Shown piece after piece: positions 1 to 13,855 of a DNA stretch of 64,000 nt. Source of the stretch: Xylocopa sonorina (lineage: Eukaryota; Arthropoda; Insecta; Hymenoptera; Apidae); NCBI RefSeq assembly GCF_050948175.1, contig NC_135199.1, positions 10,296,501-10,360,500 of the forward strand, read 5' to 3'. The notes beneath the pieces are model-generated. The model did not search any database and was not told where the DNA came from. It saw only the letters and a program-made list of their open reading frames with translations. Each line of letters begins with the position of its first letter. Within the stretch, counting starts at the first letter, position 1. The position numbers and the translations under genes are program-made.

Positions 1-2012
1 TATGATAATAAGCCACTGCGGGGGTAACTTTTTATCGCCGGTTCGCGAGGTTAATCTAAGTTACGCGGAGTTAAGTACGCGAAACAGTAAAGTCTAATTC
101 GTTGGACTTTATTCGCTCCGTTGGCGGTCGAACGCGAAGCGAGCCAGCGATCATGGAAATCGTAAAAATTTAATAACGATCGTTGTAACCCTCGCGGTAC
201 TTTTGGTACTTTCCTCGTTTCTCTCTTCGTGGAACGCGCGAGAAGAAATACGCACCCCTCTTGCATTGCTTCTCGTCGCGAACGCAACATTTTACAACGT
301 CCGACACGGAAGCAACTGGCGAGTTTGAAGCAAGGATCATCGTCTGAAACGATTACCGATTGAAACGGTAATTCGATTAAATGAAATGTTTCGTATAACG
401 GGAATATATTTCGCACTTGTTGTAGATTGAACGTGACGGTGGATGAAATGATTTATTCATTGATTCTTGCGACTATGTTTGCTCGTTCATCCGTATTATG
501 CGTTTTCAAGTAGTGACTTTAAAATTCCCGCATTTCCCTAATCTCTCGAAGCGTGCGCTCAAAATTTACCTTTCTCACGGAACTACTCCTCGTTGCTGTT
601 CGCCGTTGCCTTCTCACCAGTTTCTGATGTTCCAATCAAAGTCTGATATCAAAGAAATTAAGCATCCTCGCGTCCTCTCGCTAACGACATTCGACGATTT
701 ACATTGCATCGGGGTTATTGAAATTCTGTCGACAAAAGAGAGACCGAGGCAAGGGAAAAAATGAGAAAAGCAACGGTCACGTTTCACTGCACGGTGCTTC
801 ATTGCACGAATTTTCATATTCCATTCACCGTAGCGAGTTTCTTAAGAGAATGAAATCCCCGAGGTGGAGTAGAGGATTAAGGTGATCCTCCTCTTCGTCC
901 CATTTTCTATAAAGCACTCCGCGAGCGTTTCTTGCCTCCTTTGTGCCCCATCCACCCCCGTCGACGACTCGACGCGAATTCATAGCGCGCGCTGGCGAAA
1001 CGCCTCGCGGAAAACTCAACCGCCCTCGACGGTGACACCGGATATGGTGGCGGTTAAAATCTCTCGTCGTTAAATCGCGCGATCGCACGCGCATCCGTTT
1101 CACGCGGAAAGCCACATCGTCGCGTGCTACATCGTCGATACGCGCGAACGTGGACCGCTGATCGGATTCGCGTGACCGGCGTCGAAACGAATTCTGGAAC
1201 ATTATTTATCTTTCGAAGCCGTGTGCCACTTAAAATTGATTAAATTGTCAATAGGGAATTGCGCGACGGAACAGTGATCCGATTGTCGGGCTATATTCGA
1301 AATTAAAAACGCGATCGTCGAGCGCGGGCGTAAAGAGATACGATCTTTTAGTTAGATTGAAACCGACAGAGTTGGTTACGACAGCCCAGAGCGCATCCTA
1401 CCAAATTTCAATTATTAAAAGAGCGTCGCTCTCGAACGCGTAACAACCTTGTCGACCTTTCGATACACTTTTAATTGGAATGGCGCGTGTAAACCTCCGC
1501 CGGTGGCCATTTGTAAATAAGGGCGGAGTGCGTAAACGAGCAACAAAAGTCACTGTGTGACTTGCGGATGGAGATGATTAAAAAGTTGCGCTGAGCCCGC
1601 AGATTCACGGTCGACGGGAAAGTTCTGTTTGGATACCAAACGCGAACGCGATACTCGTCCGATAAAACCGTCCCATCTCTCGATCACTCGAAAGGTACAT
1701 CGGTAATCATCGACGGAACAATTTAATTCCCCACCTGAAATCGTCCATCGCGATATTTCACGATACTCCGCGGGGAGGATAAAATTCGTAAAGTATACAA
1801 TTTTTTCCCGTCGAAATCGAATTCCGTGCTCCCGATAAATCCTGCGCGTATCATGAATCACGGTGGCAAGCGTTTCGAAATTTCGGAAAATTCGCGCGAG
1901 CCGCCCCCGGTTCCGCTAGCGAATTCCAATGTTTTCAGCAGGTTATCAGATTCATTAGTCATCCGATGGTGAACGATATCGCTTCGAAAGCTGGCAAGAT
2001 ATCTCAATTGCA

Positions 2013-2279
2013 ATGGAACGGGGCGAAACGTTCGGTCTCGCGTTTCAATTACGAACGAGGATCAATTCGAGTAGCGGCAGCAGCAGCAGCAGCAGCAGCA
2101 GTAACAGCCAGCAGCGGATCGTATCGCCATTGTCAAGCATCGATGCGCATTCCGATCGGCACAAAGTGTCTAACGGATCAGTATTCGTCGCGGAATACCT
2201 GAAACCTCGCCCCGTCTCCTCTTCGCCCATTAACAACTCGTACGGTCGTCCCTTAATATCCGCCAACGTCGACGTATGA
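2013..2279 (+). CDS. candidate Ser-rich coding exon (weak)
   Basis: An ATG with G at -3 and +4 opens an 88-codon frame containing a serine run from the CAG/AGC repeat, followed by a tail ending in LISANVDV and TGA. The tail is less Arg-rich than the chance frames common in this window and looks more protein-like. No upstream exon, domain or homologue is recognised. A TTTTCAG acceptor at 1938 would instead feed the overlapping Ala-repeat frame. No function can be assigned. Confidence 0.2.
   Translation: MERGETFGLAFQLRTRINSSSGSSSSSSSSNSQQRIVSPLSSIDAHSDRHKVSNGSVFVAEYLKPRPVSSSPINNSYGRPLISANVDV
2073..2114 (+). repeat. (CAG)n microsatellite, interrupted
   Basis: Eight perfect CAG units (2078-2101) are flanked by imperfect units. 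All overlapping frames are open through it: a Ser-rich and an Ala-rich frame on +, and a Leu-rich frame on -. It may sit in an exon (see the candidate at 2013-2279), but trinucleotide repeats are also common in insect non-coding DNA. Confidence 0.9.
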
Positions 2280-4158
2280 ATCCCAATCGCGACCAGCTAA
2301 AGGGTCTTCGACGTGAAACGCGTTTCGAGCTGGGTCCGGTTCCCAGCCTCGCTGCACGCTGTCGAATCGACCACTCTCGACTTTGCATATCGTGCATACA
2401 GCACTTACCAGGGAGATTCCCGCGGTGGGGAACGGCGATCGAACAGTTTACGAGCGGACGATGAGCGCATATTGGGAAACCATTGTGTGGAAATCCAGAG
2501 GAAAGAATCGAGCGGTTCGCCAACCTTTTCGTACCGGGCTTTCGTCGCGTCCGCGAGCAGATGCGAGCTTAATCGGCTTTCGACGAGACGCCAGTCGATA
2601 ATTCGATAAAGTTCCCAGCATATTTTTTAGCTGCGGTTCAAATTTCCCCGTACTTCGAATAAGATGGCGCGCAACCATCCCCTCGTGGAATTTGTTTGGA
2701 CCGTTACCTCTCGACAGGAAGCGAGGAGCTGTCCACGCGTTCGACGCGGTGCATCCACGTAGAGAGACGAATCTTGAATGTTATCCGTGCGACGCAGGGT
2801 CAAGGGAATAAAGGCACGTCGGAAGACGGAATGGAGATGAAAGGAACCGAATGAAAAAGTGTATCTCGTGTACTCTCGAGACAACGAAGCAAGAAGAATG
2901 CCTTTCGCCTCCTCGACTCGTCGAGACGAGAACTCAGAGTGCGACGGACTTCGAAATTCCGCGAGTTTCAGCAAATTGCGGCCTGCGATGCCGCGGAAGA
3001 GAGTCTTTCTCTGCCTCGATGTGTCTCGTTCTGCTGAAATCGCAATAATTCATCGCGACAATGACGTTAACGTTCGATACAGGGAACAATTTGCTTAATA
3101 ATCTGGTTCCACGATACGAGAATCATTTAACGCCTCGCTAACCATCGCAGTTTTATGATTTACGTTTCGATCGATAAGCAACGCGATCGAAGGAGGATAT
3201 ATGATATATTATAGGCGCATGTGTGCGCTGGACGATGTCTGGATTAACCAGAAGCCTCCCATCGCGCTTCAAGAGTTACGCTTTCCCAACTCGTCCTGTC
3301 TGTAGCCGCCACGCGTTACAGTAAAAACAGTTTATTATTATTGCACGATTCGCCGGTAGCGGACCCAGTTCCGGTTTTACGGTGGCTCGCGATTCGTCTC
3401 TCGTTGTTTTTCACCGAATCCACGATATTACCAGTTCCTTGGCCGAAACTGCATGTTACTTCCGGACTTTCCGCCCGATTCAGACGGTACAAACATCCAC
3501 GTTTATTCCAGTTGGCTGGGTCAGGTGCCGTCTGAGCGGGTTGGTCCACCGCCGACTCGCTCATGCGATCACGTCTCATCCCGGAGGAACGCCTGGAACC
3601 CTCGTAGGGGACGCTGCGCGCTTATATTTCCCGGAAAATGCACAGGGCACGTCCTACGAGGTACACTGGGTGAAACGCTTCGAAATTGCCGGTTTACCGA
3701 ACCGAACTTCCGCCCGGATAACCATCGCCGTCCAATTTACGATACAACCGCGGCGCGACGCGGTAATCGTTTGTAAGTTGCTTTTTAAAGTTTACACTCG
3801 GCGACATGCGAGCAGCGGTTACGTTCTATCCAGCGATATCGAATTAAAATCGAACGGAGACACGCTCGTGGCGTGTTCAACGCGTTACGTGGCGTCCTCG
3901 GATCCTTCGAAACAGTCGCGATTCATCTCAAGGAAGGAAGAACTTCCGCGACGATGCTCGCGAATCGTTTCTGGTATTATTCCGAAACGTATACAGCTTC
4001 CAGGTAAATGCTCTTAAAATGTGCATTTCGAAGTTGGAAAGCGGGGATATGAAATTCTTACGTAGCCGCGTCTAGTTATTCAGCTACTTTCGAATTTTTC
4101 ATCTCTCCCCGGGAACTTTTCATGCCTGTTCCGGTTGGACAGAACGCTACCCCCTCTA

Positions 4159-4170
4159 CCCCCCCCCCCC
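4159..4170 (+). repeat. poly(C) run, 12 C
   Basis: Twelve C inside a C-rich stretch (4149-4186). Confidence 0.9.
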
Positions 4171-4481
4171 TCCACCCCCTCCTCGAACTCGCTGCCGAAG
4201 AATTTGTAATTTAAAAATGTATACCGGCCGTAATGAAAGTTCCTCGAAGTGGATCAGCATAGTATTATTACGCGGCTGTTCATCTTTTTCAAGGTACCAC
4301 GGTTAATCAACATTTCGAAGTTCCTTGGTAAAGCCGGCCGTTACGCGGGTAACGCTTACAGAATGCTCGTAATTAATTAATCTCCGCGCTCCTCGTATTA
4401 AATTTCCGCGCCCGTGGGTTATCGCGTTAATCGTGTTTACCAGCGAAATTCCCGGCAAAAACACAACTTTCCGTGACCCAC

Positions 4482-4515
4482 CGCCTCGCCTCGCCTCGCC
4501 TCGCATCGCCTCGCC
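4482..4515 (+). repeat. (CGCCT)n pentanucleotide repeat
   Basis: Five to six CGCCT units with one variant (CGCAT) generate a repetitive Arg/Gly/Glu pattern in the minus frames. Confidence 0.9.
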
Positions 4516-4996
4516 GCGCAACGACCCTCTCCCACCCGCGCGAAACTAGTATTGCCACTCCATTAAATAATGCAAAGCATTCTGTTGAGTTCGTTAACTG
4601 TCCGAAGCGCGGCCAACAAAAATTAGCATAAACTAATGGACTCCAAGATCGAATTACACGGGGCAAAGTTCAAGGCGCGCCCGCCCCGTCTTTTCACCCT
4701 GAATCCAGACGAAACACCCGCAGCAGTCGTCGGCTGCTCTCGTCGTAACCGAGTTAAGGTGCATCGGAACTATCAGCCTGGTTCGAGACAAGACGGACGA
4801 GTGAAAAGAAGTTCTCCTCGAGGCGCAAGAGGAACGCGATAAAAGAAGGCAGTGATTGTGGATTTTTATGGGATAATCTCGCAGACGGAATTCCAAGGAG
4901 GCGTATCATCGGAACGACGCGTCGGACGCGTCTGAATTACTCCGGGAGATTCGCAATAAAAGACTGTCGATCCAGAATATGCATGAAAGTTCCTTC

Positions 4997-5009
4997 TTTT
5001 TTTTTTTTT
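4997..5009 (+). repeat. poly(T) run, 13 T
   Basis: A simple homopolymer in non-coding DNA. Confidence 0.9.
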
Positions 5010-7627
5010 ACGAGGAAACTCGCCACTTTGTTTCACTTGAAACGGCGCGCCTTAAACGGAAATTAGTTCGCGAACAAAAAGAATTCGGTATCCGCCCCCG
5101 CGGGGGCGGCGGATCCGCAGTTGACTTCAATTCCGTGTACGGGCGGGATGAATGTTTAACGAACGTGGACGAATCTGCGAAGTTAATTCAACAAATTTCG
5201 CAGGGAACGAGGGGGCGATGAAAGGCGGAACAAGGGACGAGTAAAAGGCCAAGATGGGGAAGAACGAGAGAGGCTCGCTGAGATTTTCAGATCTCCCAAC
5301 TCGAGTCCGATCCGTTCGAGGGAAACTTTAATTATTCTTGCCGGAACGTCGTATCCGATTACAATGGTCCTGGACCAGCCAGACTCGATCTTCTAAAAGA
5401 GGATCGACGAGAGTTCGAAAAGGAGGGGAAAGACACATCACAGCCTTGGTCTCAGTTTCGCGTTGTCCTCGAGAAGTTATCACCGTTTTCATCGATCGAA
5501 ACACGCGCGATTTTCCGTTACCACCGCGATTTCGTCGGATATTTTTTGGTGCCAGGTGCAAGAGAGACCGTAAGAGGTAAAGTAAACCAATGAACGTGAA
5601 CAGTTGTGTTCCGGCCAAGTAGCGCAACCCTGTTTGCGATCAAACAAACGGAGTATCTCCGTATATGCTGCACAAGTAGAATATATCCCTCTGTGGCCAG
5701 ACAAGCGGGACGTTCCGCACACAATGCATATCTGTACGCGATCCAACAAGCAGTGCTACATTGCTATCTGATCGGACACGTAGCCTAGCCCTGATATACG
5801 TCGAACAACTAGTACAGCGATCGTGTATGGTCGGACAAGGGATAATTTTCACACGTAACTAAACAAATGGTCAAGCGATTGGCATGACGTTAGACGCGTG
5901 TGCGAATTGGTTGTTCGATGGTATACACTGCGCAATTAACGATCAATCAAAACGATCTCTATCCTATTTTTAAGTTCACATTATCGACGAACGAAAAGCG
6001 TGCGCTGTTGGTCGAGGTCTCGTTCACCCTGTATAATAACCAAGCGATCAAGATGCATCGTCGTCGCGTGTATCGTTTACGGAAATGCTGTGACGCTACT
6101 TTATAGTTTGCCATGGAATTCCTGTCGAGGTGTCCTTATAAATCGGCGGAAGTCCAAGATTCGAGACCACCATTCACCCTGTTGGCCGTTTAATACGCGT
6201 GCACCTGTCGCGAATAGATCTGAATGCTGTCGAATCGGCGAGTGTAACAAGCAAACTTCCTGGCCAATACGGTCTCGCTGCCGATATTTACAATCTACGG
6301 GAAACGCCACGGCTTAGGAAACATCGGGTTTGCGGTTCGGAAATTTCACTGGTCACGCGATGCCTTAATGTACGCGATTCGCCGCGTTTAATTCCACGTG
6401 ATCCTCTTTAGCCACATTTCAATTTCGGCTAACGACAGTTTAATATACGATACGAATGAACACGATCCCGAGCCAGTGTACGTACGTGTGTACCGCGCAC
6501 ATGCATAGATCTTGGGACTAACTCCATTCGACGGCTTACCGCAAATGCGCATCCATGCAAACCGACTAAGACGATATTCACGGATATGCAAATCCTCCGC
6601 GTAGCCTGGGCGTCCTTAAAGACAACCACCCTCGAACGCAGTTGAACGTCCCGTGGCTTTCGAGCGTCCTCTTTCCATCCCCCACCCTCTCGACAATCGC
6701 TTAACCGACCCTGTCCAGCCGTCGATCGAACACGTGGCTCGACTTTTTAATAGGATTGTTCTCCATGCAGATGTGCCGGTTAATCGACTCCGCGTAATCA
6801 CCGGCAGATTCAATTATTACGTTATTATAACTTCCGTTAGAACGACCGACCATTTGATCCCGTTGATTCTGCCAGGGAAGCAACGGTTGAATATTTGGAA
6901 ATTGATTCTGGCCAGCGTCCCCCGCGCTGCGCGCGAGCCAAGTTAGGCTAATTGTCGATCGGGGAATATGTAATTAGCTGGTTGCACGGGGCTCGCGTTA
7001 TCATCGCCGTGTAGAAGCCGGCCGCGCGGAAAAGCATCCCTCGCGGCGAGTATCGAGGCCTAAAACAGCGAAACGCGTCGGGCGATTTCGTTCGATTAAA
7101 CGCTTTTCAGGAGCGGGAAATTCCGTCGCATTTATCGCGCGGCTCGCATCGTCATTTCTGGTGGAAACGCTGGGAAATACTGTTTCTTTTTTCCCCTTTT
7201 TTTCCCCCCGAATCGTCCGCGATTTTCATTCAGATAAGCGCGCGTCCACCGCGGGCGCATCGATTTATTCAAGCCGGCTGCGAAAAATAAAACGACGCGC
7301 GCGCGCGCCGGTTCTCCGCTTTGATGCCGATCGGTTTCAGAGGGAAAATCAAATCGGGGAACGACGACTCGACGTTTATTCAACAAATAACTAATCAGAG
7401 AACGTCGGCTGGCCGGATCGAAAAAATCAATCGAGTTCGACGATTTCGACTGGCAGATTTTCGTCCGCCAGTTTTCACGGCCCACAGCCGTTCACGCGAG
7501 CGCACGAACGTACACGCAGTAGCTCGGTGCAAATCAATTGTAACCTCTCGTTTTCACGAATTCGCGAGAACGATCCGCGCTGTATCACCGTTGCTCGTAA
7601 GAAAACTAAATATTTATAAACCCCTTC

Positions 7628-7645
7628 TGCTCTCTCTCTCTCTCT
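7628..7645 (+). repeat. (CT)n microsatellite
   Basis: About nine CT units in non-coding DNA. Confidence 0.9.
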
Positions 7646-9826
7646 TATTCGTTCTTCCATCTTCCTCATCAACGTGAACGCAGTAGAATAGCAGAAAAGG
7701 CTGGGAAATTCGTGTTCCACGAAATAGTCCGGTTCGTTAATAGGAACAATGCGATCGAATTCCTGGAAATTTACACGCGGAATATTAAATAGCTGGTTTT
7801 CATAGCGTCTCATATGAAATCGCGAACAAATACGTTCCTGTGCTCTCGAATTTTTAATGGTAAACAAGCTCCACGACCTTTTCACGGTGAAAACGAGATT
7901 GATTTCGCCTCGTTGCGAACTTTCGCCGAAAACGAATCGTTCCTCTGTCGCGATGCGATCATTAATTATTAAATACGAGACTCGCCGTGCAAACAACGTC
8001 GCGGTACGCATTATGAAAGTTCGAACCTGTCGCAATGAGCATTTCGAGGTGTCCTAGATTATAATTGATTTATCTCGCTCGGCTCGCAAGTGTCCTGGGC
8101 TGAGCTCGTGTGACTAACGAGTGTACGCGTTCGACACGCTGCTTCGATGATCCATTTGAGGGGAGGAACGAAGCCGTTTTTCATTCTCGTTCTAATTGCT
8201 CGTTTTCGCAACCACGTCTACGAAATACGTGTGCTCGAGGATAAAAGTATTAGGCGTGTACGATTTCTGCGCGTGTTGTACGATTATTGAAGGTAGGTTG
8301 GTTAGGTTCGATGCCCGCCAGGCGATTAAGTGGGTGGGCAAAACTTTCGAGGCGTATTTTACTCACCCCCTTGGGTGAAAAACGTCTCCACGTGATCGTG
8401 GATGGTAAAACATCTCCTACCCTCGTGTCGCAGTCACTTTTTGTTCGCGACGACGTAATTTCGCGCGAGCACCCCTCTGTACACGTTCGTCGAGTTACAA
8501 GCGGCGTCCCTGGTCGCTAGTCCCATTTTGTCAATGGCCAACGCGACAGCGGCACTTGTTGCCATCGTGAAAGTTGGGTAAACTGGTTTTTCCCAGCCTC
8601 GTACCGAATTTCCCTTATCGACCTCTGTTTAAACGTTCAAGAGTTGGAATTGTATTCGTCCGGATAATGATCCGGCTCGAACGGGGAGTCGGCGGTTTCA
8701 ATCTCGGCTACCAATTCGAAGAACACTCGCTGAGTAAAGTTTCAAGGGAGAATCAACTTCGTCAAATTGAACAATTTACATTTTATGCTCGGTTATCCGC
8801 GTTGCCAGTGAGAGTTCATTTTGACGATCATCTGATCGCACCTGTTACAGTCGAACATTCTCCCAGAGGGCGTTGTTTAGACCCGCAAAGTGCCGTTCAG
8901 TTCGATCCGAGCATTCAGTTCGATTTAAGTACGATCAGAGGTGGATAGAAGGGTCGAGTCACCGCTAGCAAACGCTTAGTTTTTTTTTCGATAGCAAAGT
9001 TCCCATTTGAACGCCATTACGCGAGGAAAACGAAACGAGAGAAGCAACATCTTTCTCAGCAATTTCTTTCCCCTGGTCCCGTGAAGCGTGGTTCGGTGTC
9101 TCGTCCCTGCGCGATAAAACTCGAGAACCAAAGCCGACATTCTTTCTTTACGCGTCCCTCGTTTGTCACCGCCGCGTAATATCTGCCTTCAACTTTTCGA
9201 AACTCGCGTGTGGTCCGCAGCGCGTGGACCCTGCCGCCGCGATCCCTCATCGGCGCCGCCTACCCTTCGATTTTTTACCGCGTCCCCCCCAGCAATTTAT
9301 TTCGTTGATCGTACTTCCGAGAGTTGCCCATAAAAGTCGTTAGAACCAAGCCGTGGAGCAGGCTCCACCCTGAACCAACCGGCGCAACTGGAATGGATGA
9401 TCGCCACGAAATCGCCGCGAAGATGAGAAAAAATACCTGTCGGGTCGTGGAAACTTTGGTATCCGCCTCGAGCTCGGATGCCTCGAGGAAGGGGCGTTTC
9501 TCGCACGCGAGGGAAGGCAAGCGTCCTCGCGTTTGTCGTTTACCCGCAGCTTCTACTTTATTTCCCTTTGATCACTTCGAAACGTACCAACCGACACGTT
9601 CCACGTACTCCTCGTTCGGTAATACCGGTAGCCAGATTCTATCGGCGATTCACGAGCGGATTTCGACGTGAAGAGGCCCGGGGTAACGAGCAATCCGGGC
9701 CGTCGAATCGTCTCGTTCGACAGATCGTGACGGGAATCAAAGGGCGCTTTTTGATTGAGACGCAACAGGAAACACGGGGACACAGTTCGCCGAGCGTAAC
9801 GACCACCTACTTCATAAATATTTCAG

Positions 9827-10072
9827 CCGGCGCCTCTACGCCCGTATTACCGATTCCGTGTGACGTCCGCTAATTTAATGGAATACGTTCCTGTTACGAG
9901 GCATTCAGAACTTTCAACAGGTAGAATGCCGCTGGAGAACTTTTTAATGCCAGCCAGTCCGTCGAGATTGCTCGCATTTTCCGATCCAAGGATGCAATCG
10001 GTAGCGCGTTCCGCCGACTCTAGCCCATTTTGTCGCGCGTCGCAAGACAATTCTGTGCAAACGCTCGTAAAC
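9827..10072 (+). CDS. candidate internal exon, 82 codons (weak)
   Basis: A good acceptor (ATAAATATTTCAG) ends at 9826 and a GTATGT donor starts at 10073. Between them is an open frame of exactly 246 nt (phase 0 to 0) with several Met, Pro and Ser residues and no simple-sequence bias. No neighbouring exons or known domain were recognised, so this may be a chance coincidence of splice-like sites. Confidence 0.18.
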
Positions 10073-13000
10073 GTATGTATATAGGGAGCATAAAACACCC
10101 TGAGCAAGCTCTTAACTTGTTACGATCGTTTTAAAGGCAGAGCGATGAAAAGAAAGCCTGGCAGAGTGTATCGAAATGATCCACGCACTGGATCGAGATC
10201 GTTCCTAATTATTTGATTAAATAAACGCTCGAATACACAACGATGCATACGAGAGAAGCGAGAGTTTCATAAAATCGGCACGGTCGACACTTTAGGATGG
10301 TTCTTGATAAAATGAGAACGTGTGCGTATCCACGTTCAAAGTAAATTGCAACAGAGAGATGTACACACAGCTCTCTGGGAGGGTGGAGGCGAGTGTGTGC
10401 ACCAACAACAAGGTCGAGGAACGCTCGCCAAGAGGGAATGGGCGAAAGATTGCGTTTCGCGTGAGCCGGTCGTCAGAAGAGTCAGCCGAACCGCGGCCGC
10501 ATTTTCATTGCCCGACACGACGCCCTTGCTGATTCTTTTCGCAGGAAATGAAAGCCTCTGCTTAGCTCGCGTCCCACGGTGCTCTGTTTGAAAAGCAGAA
10601 GCGAACCCGCGACACGGGTTAAAGGGTAGAGCGAGAATTATTTGACTCGACTGAAAGGGGAAGCGGACACCAAACGGGGGGGAATCCAGAAAACTCGAAC
10701 ACGAAGTGGATAAAGTGCGCGTTCGAAAACTCTTTCGCGACCCCGCGTCGCGTCCTATTCCATCGCGCGTTCTTTTCCTACGACGTCGTCTTCGATGAGC
10801 CTCGCGACGGAGAACAGCGCGAACGTCCCCTTTGTCTCGCGTTCGATGAAAACGGCCGTCGAAAATGAAAAGAGAGGAAGCCAGGGGGACTTCGTTATTC
10901 GCTTCCTGTTATTATGCGTTCCGACAGATTTACCTAACGGCGCGACCGTCTCGCGACTTCTTGCCCGGAAATTAAGGCCCTTGTTTATCCCGCGCCAGCT
11001 CCTGCAGGCCGTTTAAACACGGGTATTGCGCGCTACGAGGGCCACCTGGTAATCGCGAAATTTTTACGCTTCTGCCTTACGAAATTCTAACGAGCTAGCA
11101 TTCCGCGTCGATTGCAGCCCCGGTTTCCCGTAATTGTTCGCCGTTTGATATTTACTCTCGACGAATTGCTCGCTGGAAAACGGAGGATCGACACCGGGTC
11201 CCGTGGAACAAAGAAAATGGCGAAGAGTTCGGTAACGAATGACCGTTTCTCTACGTTTGAACGGGGGAACCCATGTGTTCAACCTGTCGCGGAAGCGCCA
11301 ACGAGAGAAAAAGGGGAACAATGGCCGTGGACCGTTCCATTTTCTCTCGTTTGCGTTCTTGTCGTCGAACTTACGTAATCGTTCGCCGAGTATTCCTCGT
11401 TTATTCCCTATAAATTACCACTGGCGAGTATTAAGAACAGAAGTTATTTTCCTCTGTCTGCGGAGAGAATGGAATCGCGATTTCTCGTTTCGCGTACCAC
11501 GGAAAAACCTGCCACCGCGCGATCACATTCCGCTCGTTTCCACTCGACCGATAATAGGCGCCGAGAGACGATGTTTTCGGTGTCCGCGAAGTGCCAGCTA
11601 TTTCAGTACTCGAGTAGTAGGTCCTTAACAACGCGTGGCAACCGATCCCTTTTACTCGCGCGAGTCGCGAATAGAAGAAAGGGTGGCGTGAAAAAAAGAA
11701 GGATCCTCCTCCGTCGGTATTTTTCGCGGAGGACTCGTGGAACGTTACGTTACCTCCTTTGAAGTCCGTAGGGATTCATCAAGCAGGAACCAGGCGAATC
11801 ATCGCGGCGAACAAAGCGACAGACCGTCTCTCTCCGAACACTATCATCCCAAGATCGAGGACGACCGGGAACAGAGCCGAACGTCGTTCACTTTTCACTC
11901 GGTCTTCCCCGTGAAAGAATCCAGGCAAGAATAGAATAAAAAAAGAAAAAAAAAAAATTGAGGTAAAAATAGAAAGAGGGGTAGTGAAATTCGGTCAACA
12001 GATATATATTATAGTACGACGCGAGGTCGACGCACCGACGATCCCGTTCAGCCGTGAATTAAATCCACACTCTCGATTCTGGATTGATCGTTCACCGGTG
12101 AACGCGCCCTTTCGACGCGGACGGGTGAACTCTCGACGGGAATGCGTAACACCGCGAGTCGCCAAGTGCACCGCGTACGATTGCACGTTGTTAATCCAGA
12201 TCAGAGTTCGCGACTGCACGCCGCATCGGGAGCAGATCCTGAAGTCTGACGGTATCCTTTGAGAATTCACTACGCCTCGATCGCCAGACGCATCCGTGGA
12301 TGGCCGAGGATCTTGTTCATGATTTTCGTCGGGTCGCGTTGGCTAGTTGCACTGATCACACGTGAACAGGTGGCGATGCTGGAGATGGTAAATACTTTCT
12401 GCACGAACGAGACCGTGGCGCGTGATTAAAAACGTCCCAGGGAATAATTAATTTCGTGGACCGTGTAGCGTTTTGTAATACGAAAAATTCGTGGAGGTTG
12501 AGGGGAGGTTCGCGCGATTCGAGTGATTAATTACACTGCAATTTGTCTAGTTTGGTATAGCTGGTACGGGTTGTGGCGTTCATTGCGCGCTTTTCCTTTT
12601 TTATGGTGATGCATTCAGTTATTCGTAACCGTTGGCGAGATGCGAACCTTTCTCGCGCGAACTGGCAGCAATTTGCGAGCCGCGAGCAACGAGGGCGAAG
12701 GTATCGTCGCGCTTTAATAACGGATAGCACGGAAGAGTCGAAGAGGCGGTGCGGAGATTACGGGACACCGCGAAAGAGAGGATCGGTAAAGAAGATTCTG
12801 GCAACGTTCAATTTGTATAATGCATTCAAAATACGGCCGCGTAAAAGTATGGTGACCTGAATTTGCAATTATAATTTTTTCGGATTAAACCGTGCTACAC
12901 TTTCCACGTCACACGAAACGCGTACGCCTTTCCCGGCTTCGTCGAAGAAACGCGAAACGCGTACGCGGGACGAGTGCAAAAAAAAAGTCTAACGACTCTT

Positions 13001-13814
13001 CAGAGAAATTTGCATGGAAGTTTAATGAAAATAAAAATGGAGAAAGGGGAGAAAATAACGATATTTCACCCGTGAATCTCGTTCTCGTGCAGCAGGTATT
13101 TATATCAGCTTATTCACAAAAAAAAAAAACACACGAAGAAGAAAATCCTCGGGTGGACTCCTCGCAAGAACGAAACATACTCGTGTCACTTCTCGACTTC
13201 TCCTCACTCACAACATCGACGAATTCCGTTTTCCCCTCCTATCCTTATACATCTTCGTTACGCTTCATTTCATTACGATGGACGTTTAATTTCACACTGT
13301 AACCATCGCATTCATTTCCCAGGGCACTAAATCAGGATCAGTCGACAGCCGGAGGCACTTGATCACAGATCACAATCCAACCGGTCGAGTGTTCGACGGG
13401 ACGCCTGTTCGCGATCCAACTTCCACCCTCGATCGGGGGTTTGCGAGAGCACACGTTCACGATCCGAAGGTGGCGAACGAAAAAATGGAAGGGAAACAAA
13501 CCGAGGGTAGGATGAAGAGGGGAAACGAGAGAACGGTAGGGACGAGAGCCACGATACGGTAACAAGTGGAAAAACTGAACGGCTAGATCCGACGGTCGTT
13601 GTGGCGCGCGGCGAGCCACTGACTGCCTCCACCAATTCCACGCCTTTCCCTGTCCTCCCACCCTCCGTGCACCGCCACCTACGCCGATCACCCTTGCACA
13701 CCCTCTTCGCGCTGTCCTCGACAACCCCAGGCGCAAACGCCACGAAGATCCGACCCGTTCCACCGTCCTCCTCTATCTTTCGATCCCGCTCCTCGCCTCT
13801 TCCGTCTTCTTTCC

Positions 13815-13855
13815 TTTGCTTCTCTCTCTCTCTCCCTTTCTCTCTCTCTTCCTTC
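13815..13855 (+). repeat. imperfect (CT)n tract
   Basis: CT-rich simple sequence inside a pyrimidine-rich block (about 13620-14430). This strand bias explains the long Ser/Phe/Leu-rich frame on + and the Arg/Glu-rich frame on -. Confidence 0.85.

Noticed and set aside
3382..4017. 211-codon open frame on +
   Set aside because: Arg/Ser-rich composition with no motif, domain or splice context. Stop codons are scarce in this CpG-rich DNA, so long chance frames are expected.
5434..5455. ATCACAGCC seed resembling the miR-2/13 family
   Set aside because: No complementary arm that would form a precursor hairpin was found on either side.
7475..8035. 186-codon open frame on -
   Set aside because: No recognisable domain. 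It is rich in Arg/Phe and overlaps other frames of similar quality on the opposite strand.
12300..12430. Short hydrophobic frame with a GTAAAT donor, considered as a first exon
   Set aside because: Only about 25 codons to the donor, the frame continues to a stop, and no downstream exon was found.
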